Below are positions 59,137-64,000 of a stretch of 64,000 bases of DNA, in pieces; position 1 is the stretch's first letter; the number at the start of each line of letters is the position of its first letter. A program made the translations under genes and the position numbers. Source of the stretch: CAVWDI01 sp963793095 (GTDB lineage Bacteria; Chloroflexota; Anaerolineae; Anaerolineales; UBA4823); NCBI GenBank assembly GCA_963793095.1, contig CAWBYY010000001.1:372001-436000 (forward strand), read 5' to 3'. Under the pieces are notes generated by a model that ran no database searches, was not told the DNA's origin, and saw nothing but the letters and a program-made list of their open reading frames with translations.

Positions 59137-60045
59137 CTAGTAGTTTGTAACCATGTCGATAAAGCCGCGTTCGCGTGCCTGTGTTTCACACCACTTAAAG
59201 CTGATTCCAGCGATAACCGCCAGCGCTAAAGTCAGGATGATGAGTATCACCAGAAGCTGGTAATCTTCCAGGCTGGAGAATGTCGGGTAAGCCTCCGCAA
59301 TCAAGCCTACCAGCGATCGCCTGATCAGTTCCAGCCAGTAGGTTACCGGCAGCAAATAACCAATCCAGCGGATAGCTGGCGGCAGGACTTCCAGAGGGAA
59401 TATCGCCCCGCAGAACAGGAACAGGGAGCCTGCTACAGCTGCACCCAGATCCCACATGTGGTGGACCAGCAGCAGCATTGCGCCAGCGATGATCAATCCC
59501 ATCAATGCCAGCATATTAACGCCGATAATCACCGTCACAACCAGCAGAATCCAGTTCACCTGGGCCAGCACGATATCTACGTTGAGAAAAACCAGCCCGA
59601 ACACCAGTGTGATAATCACCGCAATGGACCCGATTATAAAAAAGGCCACACTCCTCCCAAACAGGTAAGTTGGGAAATGGACCGGGGCAGTGTAAATGTA
59701 TTTTAGAGTCTTGTAGTGCTCCCGGTCGTCCATCACTGCCCATACAATTCCATTCATTATCTGGGTTACATAGATATAAAAAGCATAACCGATATACATA
59801 TATGTAAAAATCGGATCGTTGAAGTTACCGTCGGTGATCACACCGAACATGATCACCAGTATTGCCGCGCCTGAAAGCGGTTTTACAATTGAATATGTAG
59901 CGAAAAGGAATGGATCAGTCCAGTTTGATTCAATCTGCCATCCCAGCCAGGCTGCAATCCGAAAAGAATTCCAGAGGGAGGAGAGACGATTAAGCCAGGG
60001 ATTAATAAGACCAGGATGGAATGTTTTGGGGGTTTGATTACTCAT
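59137..60045 (-). CDS. ABC-2 type transporter permease (second)
   Basis: A 302-residue permease with six helices and the ABC-2 pattern (NGIVWAVMDDREHYKTLKYIYTAPVHFPTYLFGRSVAFF, then GAIFPLEVLPPAIRWIGYLLPVTYWLELIRRSLVG). It is the last gene of an ABC-2 exporter, adjacent to the first permease (one base between them). The transported substrate (lipid, polysaccharide or drug) cannot be told. Confidence 0.88.
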   Translation of the reverse strand: MSNQTPKTFHPGLINPWLNRLSSLWNSFRIAAWLGWQIESNWTDPFLFATYSIVKPLSGAAILVIMFGVITDGNFNDPIFTYMYIGYAFYIYVTQIMNGIVWAVMDDREHYKTLKYIYTAPVHFPTYLFGRSVAFFIIGSIAVIITLVFGLVFLNVDIVLAQVNWILLVVTVIIGVNMLALMGLIIAGAMLLLVHHMWDLGAAVAGSLFLFCGAIFPLEVLPPAIRWIGYLLPVTYWLELIRRSLVGLIAEAYPTFSSLEDYQLLVILIILTLALAVIAGISFKWCETQARERGFIDMVTNY

Positions 60046-60885
60046 TTATCGCCTGCTCTCTGTTAATCTTCCTTCTTTGATTGCTAACTTCTCCATATAA
60101 GCTAACAGGTAATAAGCTCCCAGCAAGAAAATAACGCTCAACAGCATCAGGATGTGAATCTCTGTTTGAACAGGGAGAAAGCCGCTTGAAGCCCCTTCCG
60201 GGAACACAAGCTGGCGCATAGCATCCAAGCCGAGGGTCAGCGGAATAATTGAGGCGCCTATTGCAACCCAAAAACTCAGGTTCTTTACCGGAAAATAAAA
60301 TCCCGAAACTAGATATACCGGTTCCTGGGCAAGATTGGCAAGATGCCATGCTTCCCGGCTGAGCAGCAGGAAAAATGAGGAGGTCATCATTCCCATCCCG
60401 TAAAGCGCGATCATGGTGAGGATCATGATGATAATCAAGCGGGAAAAATCATTTACAGCATAGGAAACCTGGAATAGAAAGCTGCCCAAAACGATGACCA
60501 CAAAGGCTCGGATTGTGGTCGCCAGCAGTCCACCCAAAGCCATGCCTAACAGTACAGCTATCATCGAATTTGGTGCCATAATGTAAAGTGCAAGATTGCC
60601 CTGTTCTTTTTCCCAGTAAAGCTGGCTGGACATACTCCACAGGATATTCAACCAGAATGCAACCATCGCGCCGCCGATAACGACAAACCCGACGTATTCT
60701 TCGGGAGCGCCGATCGCCCGGTAGACAAAAACATATGCCGATACAGCCAGGAAGGGTAGCAGAACTTCAAAGAATAACCATGATTTTTCACGGTGCTGGC
60801 CAATCACCCGCGGATATGCCCTGGCAATTATTGTTTGTAGAAACAATTTTGTACCGCTGTTTTTGGGTAGAGCTGGTTGATCCAT
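60046..60885 (-). CDS. ABC-2 type transporter permease (first)
   Basis: A 279-residue permease of the same family as its downstream neighbour: a short cytoplasmic start, then helices with SQLYWEKEQGNLALYIMAPNSMIAVLLGMALG and WLANLAQEP-like motifs. It lies 20 bases after the ATPase gene. A two-permease, one-ATPase ABC-2 exporter implies a heterodimeric channel. Confidence 0.88.
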   Translation of the reverse strand: MDQPALPKNSGTKLFLQTIIARAYPRVIGQHREKSWLFFEVLLPFLAVSAYVFVYRAIGAPEEYVGFVVIGGAMVAFWLNILWSMSSQLYWEKEQGNLALYIMAPNSMIAVLLGMALGGLLATTIRAFVVIVLGSFLFQVSYAVNDFSRLIIIMILTMIALYGMGMMTSSFFLLLSREAWHLANLAQEPVYLVSGFYFPVKNLSFWVAIGASIIPLTLGLDAMRQLVFPEGASSGFLPVQTEIHILMLLSVIFLLGAYYLLAYMEKLAIKEGRLTESRR

Positions 60886-60904
60886 TTAAACCGTTAATAT
60901 ATTT

Positions 60905-61921
60905 CTATTCTGCTGATTCATCTGAGTCCTCAACCTCGGACATACTCCTGCCAACCAGATCCACGAATACATCTTCCAGGGTCGGTTCACGTTTCTGCAA
61001 GTTCAATATGTGGATATCCTCACCGGTCAGAAGATTCAAAACAGGTCCCAGGGCATCGTCCTCTTCGAGGATCATTTCAAGGATTGTAAAACCATCCTTT
61101 GGGATATGGACTACATTTTTGACTCCGGTTATCCTCTCAAAATCCTCAGGGTTGAATCCATTCAGCGGATTTACTTCCATCCTGTAGATAACATCTTTTT
61201 GCAGGCGGTGCTTCAGATTCTCAGGGTGATCGCACGCCAGAACCTGGCCTTTATTGATTATCGCAACCCGGTCGCATAATTCATCCGCTTCTACCATATA
61301 ATGGGTTGTCAGCATTAAAGTCCGGCTGGGATTATCATCCACCCAGTTACGGATGAATTTGCGCACCTCCCTGGATGCGCCCACATCAAGCCCCAGAGTC
61401 GGTTCGTCCAGAAACAACACTTCCGGGTCGGTCATAAAACCGCGCACGATGTTCATTTTCTGGCGCAGCCCGGTCGAAAGGTCCGAAGATTTGGTGTTGA
61501 TCCGGTCCTTCAAACCGACTATATCAAGCAGCTCTTCTATCTTCTGGTTGGCTTGCTTTGAAGGAATGCCATAAAACTGGGAGAACATCCACAGGTTCTC
61601 GCGCACGGTCAGCAGACCGTACCCAGATGCCTCCCCTCCAGAGACCATATTTATCCTCTGCCGGACTGCGCCTGGATTTTGAGCCACATCCAGGCCCGAG
61701 ACATATGCCTTACCGGAGGTAGGCGCAAGCAGGGTGGTCAGAATTTTGATTAATGTGGTTTTCCCGGCCCCATTTGGTCCAAGCAATCCGAACAGCTCAC
61801 CAGGCTGGACTTCCAGGTTGACATCTTTAAGTGCGGTCAATTCCGTGGGTTCGCTTTTTTTTCCACCCCGGATTTTGTATATCCTGCCCAGATTTTCAGT
61901 CTGAATTGCATATTTCTTCAT
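60905..61921 (-). CDS. ABC-2 type transporter ATP-binding protein
   Basis: A 338-residue ATPase with Walker A GPNGAGKTT (about 48-56), the ABC signature LSTGLRQKM, Walker B VLFLDEP and an H-loop LTTHY. The C-terminal extension resembles DrrA/CcmA-type regulators. First gene of the exporter operon. Upstream lies the triple TCGTAGG repeat at 61956-61984. Confidence 0.92.
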   Translation of the reverse strand: MKKYAIQTENLGRIYKIRGGKKSEPTELTALKDVNLEVQPGELFGLLGPNGAGKTTLIKILTTLLAPTSGKAYVSGLDVAQNPGAVRQRINMVSGGEASGYGLLTVRENLWMFSQFYGIPSKQANQKIEELLDIVGLKDRINTKSSDLSTGLRQKMNIVRGFMTDPEVLFLDEPTLGLDVGASREVRKFIRNWVDDNPSRTLMLTTHYMVEADELCDRVAIINKGQVLACDHPENLKHRLQKDVIYRMEVNPLNGFNPEDFERITGVKNVVHIPKDGFTILEMILEEDDALGPVLNLLTGEDIHILNLQKREPTLEDVFVDLVGRSMSEVEDSDESAE

Positions 61922-61955
61922 AATTTCCTGGATATTAAGTCCTTATTGGTTTAAA

Positions 61956-61984
61956 TCGTAGGGAATTCGTAGGGTAATCGTAGG
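61956..61984. promoter_or_regulatory. Three TCGTAGG direct repeats at 11-bp spacing
   Basis: TCGTAGG occurs at 61956-61962, 61967-61973 and 61978-61984, each 11 bases from the next, about one helical turn. A leftward -35-like TTGACG (forward 61990-61995) adjoins them. Such arrays are typical of response-regulator binding sites. They precede the ABC-2 ATPase gene by 35 bases. Confidence 0.5.
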
Positions 61985-62061
61985 TTTAACGTCAAGCAAA
62001 ATTAAACCCCCTTTGGTATAGTTATGTTCGAAGGGCGATTTCTCTTCTTCTCCTCCTTAGA

Positions 62062-62090
62062 GAGAGCCGGGCGTGGCGTACCCGGCTCTC
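62062..62090 (-). terminator. 10-bp perfect stem-loop after the acetyltransferase
   Basis: GAGAGCCGGG (62062-62071) and CCCGGCTCTC (62081-62090) form a perfect 10-bp stem with a 9-nt loop, seven bases after the acetyltransferase stop. No U-tract follows on either strand, so termination may be factor-assisted. Confidence 0.45.
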
Positions 62091-62096
62091 GGTAAT

Positions 62097-62685
62097 TTAA
62101 AAATAATACCGCATCAAGGGGCGGGTCTCTGAGCGGCGCGCAACCTCTAAAAAACCGGCTTTTATGAAGCTCGAATATAAACCGTGGTAGAGAAAAACAT
62201 CCGGCGATTTACTTTTCTTCGGTTCAACCGGGTATGCTTCGACGATATCAGCTCCCTTCTCCCTTGCATAAACCAGTCCATTTTCAAGCAGGACGCTGGT
62301 CACACCCCTGTTCCTGTATTCCCTGTGGACGAAAAAACAGACGATAGACCAGACCGGCTGTTGGTCGAACTCTTTTGAGTATCCTGGACCGGTCGAGAAG
62401 GGGGAAATTCTCGCGAGGTGAAATGGATATCCACCCAACCGGTTCATTTCTATTCATATTAGATTCGTTGTCTAGATATGCGATCAGGCCTGGAATTTCT
62501 CCTGAATCGACAATCGCTTTCATTGCCTGCCGGTTACCTTCCCCTTTCTGGGCTTCGAACTCGGCGCGTTTCAGCCGGAACCACATGCACCAGCATCCGC
62601 CCATTGCCCCACGAGGGCCAAATAATTTTTCCAGGTCAGTCCAGCGGTCCGAGGTGAGTGGAAAAACACTGATATTTTGCTTCAA
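62097..62685 (-). CDS. GNAT family N-acetyltransferase, frameshifted
   Basis: The first frame (from 62685) reads GPRGAMGGCWCMWFRL and PVGWISISPRENFPLLDRSRIL, then fails near 62370. The other frame continues QQPVWSIVCFFVHREYRNRGVTSVLLENGLVYAREKGADIVEAYPV, with the acetyl-CoA motif (R/Q-x-x-G-x) as REYRNRGV, and ends at 62097. Removing one base in AGTTCGACC near 62372 joins them to about 195 residues, the usual size. Residual sequencing error or mutation. Follows the DUF2461 gene at a distance of 13 bases. Confidence 0.78.
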
Positions 62686-62698
62686 TGAAAACCCTTTT

Positions 62699-63391
62699 CT
62701 AACTGCGTTCCACCAATTCGACCAACCAGTAATAGACAGGAGTCAGATCCCGGTAAATATTCAGGCAGTAATCGATGATTGAGTCTGAATATATTTCACC
62801 TGGAATCTCACTCTCAAAACCGGTGTACAGTCCATTGTGAAGCAGTAACTCTGCCTCTTCAGCTTCAGGATTATATCCGGTCGGTATCCTTTTATAGTGC
62901 TGTCCGCCAATTGAGTATGGTCCGTTTTCCTGGACCTTCTGGATTGCCAGGCGCAGTTCCTGCCCGGTTTTTGGATCAACTACCGAATCGCGGTAAACCT
63001 TCAGAGCGTCTTTGGCAAACTCATACACACCATTTCCAAGCATCAGGTTTGGCGGTTCGAGATGAAAATAAAAGCCAGGGTTTTCCATTTTCGGCTTGTC
63101 ACCCTGCCAGAACAGTGCGCCGATATTGGTCTTGTAAGGCGATTTATCCCTGGAAAAGCGGACGTCCCGGTATATCCTGAATATGGAGTACTCGAAAGGA
63201 GCGGGTTTTCCAGGGTGCCGGGACAGTTCAGAGAGGGCTTCTGCCATAGCAACCGCAAACTGCTTTGAAGGATTTTTTACAAAATCTTCGTAGCGGCTTT
63301 TATTGGCTGTGAACCAGTCCCGGTTATTATTCATCCTCAGTTCGATTAAGAATTTTATTGTTTCTTCTGAAAATCCATTAAATGATGTCAT
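62699..63391 (-). CDS. DUF2461 family protein
   Basis: A 230-residue protein of the DUF2461/TIGR02453 family of unknown function: FNGFSEETIKFLIELRMNNNRDWFTANKSRYEDFVKNP, FRIYRDVRFSRDKSPYKTNIGALFW. I chose the ATG at 63391 rather than a start at 63436, which would lie inside the alkyltransferase-like gene; AGAGG lies about nine bases upstream. It overlaps nothing but abuts the alkyltransferase-like gene (stop at 63397). Confidence 0.85.
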   Translation of the reverse strand: MTSFNGFSEETIKFLIELRMNNNRDWFTANKSRYEDFVKNPSKQFAVAMAEALSELSRHPGKPAPFEYSIFRIYRDVRFSRDKSPYKTNIGALFWQGDKPKMENPGFYFHLEPPNLMLGNGVYEFAKDALKVYRDSVVDPKTGQELRLAIQKVQENGPYSIGGQHYKRIPTGYNPEAEEAELLLHNGLYTGFESEIPGEIYSDSIIDYCLNIYRDLTPVYYWLVELVERS

Positions 63392-63396
63392 CTGGG

Positions 63397-63783
63397 CTAT
63401 CCTCTCTTGGGACTTTGCCTTTCTATGCCGTCCCATTGATACTGTTTCAGGCTGATCCGGTTGTGCTGGTCAAAAATTATCCCTTCTGATTCCAGCAATT
63501 GGCGCTGGATGTCAGCGCCAGAATCACTGCGCAGGCTGATTTTCCCCTGGGCGTTTATCACTCTGTGCCAGGGCACATCATCTGGACAGGCAGCCATGGC
63601 TGACCCGACCCAGCGCGCTCCAAATGCTTTGTATGTTTGTTCATTTACTCTATCCGGCGGTTGAACAAGGCCAGCAATCTGACCGTACGTGGCGACCTGC
63701 CCGGTCGGTATCCTGCGGACAGTGTCCCACACAAGATTGTTAAATAACAATTTATCCGGCTGTGTGATAAATTTTGATGGCAT
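63397..63783 (-). CDS. Alkyltransferase-like protein (MGMT family)
   Basis: A 128-residue member of the O6-alkylguanine-DNA alkyltransferase family lacking the active Cys: the PCHRV motif reads PWHRV (Trp72). Such ATL proteins bind O6-alkylguanine and recruit nucleotide excision repair rather than reversing the damage. The DNA-binding helix-turn-helix region (GQIAGLVQPPDRVNEQT, YKAFGARWVGSAM) is present, and the protein is short for a full alkyltransferase. It lies just ahead of the DUF2461 gene and divergent from murJ. Confidence 0.85.
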   Translation of the reverse strand: MPSKFITQPDKLLFNNLVWDTVRRIPTGQVATYGQIAGLVQPPDRVNEQTYKAFGARWVGSAMAACPDDVPWHRVINAQGKISLRSDSGADIQRQLLESEGIIFDQHNRISLKQYQWDGIERQSPKRG

Positions 63784-63842
63784 GGCAGCGTGAAGTACTA
63801 TACCCGAATGTTTTATCTGGTGTCAAGAAAATTCACCTCGGA

Positions 63843-63848
63843 TATAAT
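63843..63848 (+). promoter_or_regulatory. TATAAT box just before the murJ start
   Basis: TATAAT at 63843-63848 ends eight bases before the GTG start at 63857, with no Shine-Dalgarno between. TGTCAA at 63821-63826 is a possible -35 at 16 bases. This is the second leaderless-looking start in the window. Confidence 0.45.
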
Positions 63849-63856
63849 CATAAATT

Positions 63857-64000
63857 GTGAGTTTCGAAAACGCAACTTCCGCCAACAAGCAGATCGCCAG
63901 AGCTGCTGGGACTGTTATGCTTGCGCTGGTCATGAGCAGCCTTACAGGCCTGCTGCGCCAGATACTGGTTGCGAATACTTTTGGCACCCAGGCTGATATT
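63857..64000 (+). CDS. murJ: Lipid II flippase MurJ/MviN family, 3' end outside window
   Basis: The visible 48 residues, read from GTG at 63857, give IARAAGTVMLALVMSSLTGLLRQILVANTFG, the N-terminal start of MurJ/MviN flippases, which move lipid II across the membrane for peptidoglycan synthesis. A plus-strand frame starting at 63790 is a shadow. The TATAAT box eight bases upstream suggests a leaderless transcript. The gene continues beyond the window. Confidence 0.85.
   Translation, partial: MSFENATSANKQIARAAGTVMLALVMSSLTGLLRQILVANTFGTQADI

Noticed and set aside
61956..61984. CRISPR or iteron array
   Set aside because: Only three 7-base repeats without spacers; more like a regulator site.
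63790..63996. 68-codon plus-strand frame at the window end
   Set aside because: A Cys-rich, domain-free reading that overlaps the murJ frame, which is a clear MurJ start.
1..64000. tRNA, rRNA, insertion sequences, prophage and CRISPR
   Set aside because: No cloverleaf with a GTTCGAAT-type arm, no transposase or integrase, no repeat-spacer array seen on either strand.

Overview
The window reads as a piece of a mesophilic, largely anaerobic Chloroflexota genome, most likely of the class Anaerolineae. This is an inference from membrane-anchored and secreted proteins with long Thr/Pro-rich linkers, secreted proteins of the type common in that class, ferredoxin-linked 2-oxoacid oxidation, a split ferrous iron transporter and moderate GC. 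No rRNA, tRNA, insertion sequence, phage gene or CRISPR array was found.

Layout. 1-5.6 kb: the end of a bactofilin-like membrane protein, a four-gene 2-oxoacid:ferredoxin oxidoreductase operon (alpha subunit frameshifted) and a sugar-type binding lipoprotein. 5.6-12.7 kb: a DapA-family aldolase, a large Thr-rich anchored protein, a LipM-type octanoyltransferase, a DUF4230 protein, YlxP, a frameshifted SDR, a YjjX-type phosphatase and a helix-hairpin-helix protein. 12.9-19.9 kb: amino-acid racemase plus cysteine-synthase-like enzyme, a secreted metzincin, an orphan molybdenum hydroxylase subunit and an MBL hydrolase. 20.0-24.4 kb: a small peptide with a penultimate Trp, an isoprenyl-synthase-like protein and a polytopic PDZ/GAF/PAS histidine kinase, which together resemble the ComX-ComQ-ComP pheromone system. 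24.4-28.9 kb: aldo/keto reductase, an SRPBCC-PDZ-DinB fusion, a LysE-type exporter and a MATE transporter. 29-36.2 kb: a TetR-controlled fatty acid beta-oxidation operon with a clear promoter and operator. 36.2-42.2 kb: Mth938-like protein, larC-larB-larE (nickel-pincer cofactor), a PflA-like radical SAM enzyme, a DUF385-type reductase and a second thiolase. 42.5-50.6 kb: a PCuAC copper chaperone, then an ECF transporter (A-A fusion, T, S) preceded by two decayed and one intact protein with transcobalamin-like DUF4430 domains. A cobalamin riboswitch with terminator and antiterminator precedes this block, so it is read as a corrinoid uptake locus. 50.6-56.2 kb: ATP-cone kinase, DtxR regulator, split FeoB and a membrane-anchored DtxR-FeoA-FeoA fusion, with a strong promoter and TTAGG/CCTAA palindromes. 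56.2-64 kb: M20 peptidase, arsenate reductase, EamA exporter, an ABC-2 exporter, a frameshifted acetyltransferase, DUF2461, an alkyltransferase-like protein and the start of murJ.

Two themes cut across the window. First, several conserved genes (oxidoreductase alpha, SDR, ComQ-like, ComP-like, acetyltransferase, possibly DUF4230) are each broken by single-base shifts, and the two DUF4430 genes are broken many times. This is either residual indel error in the assembly or true decay, and should be settled with reads before function is assigned. Second, several regulatory sites can be read directly: a riboswitch, a TetR operator, DtxR-like palindromes, an 11-bp-spaced triple repeat, and two starts that sit 7-8 nt after a TATAAT box and therefore look leaderless.
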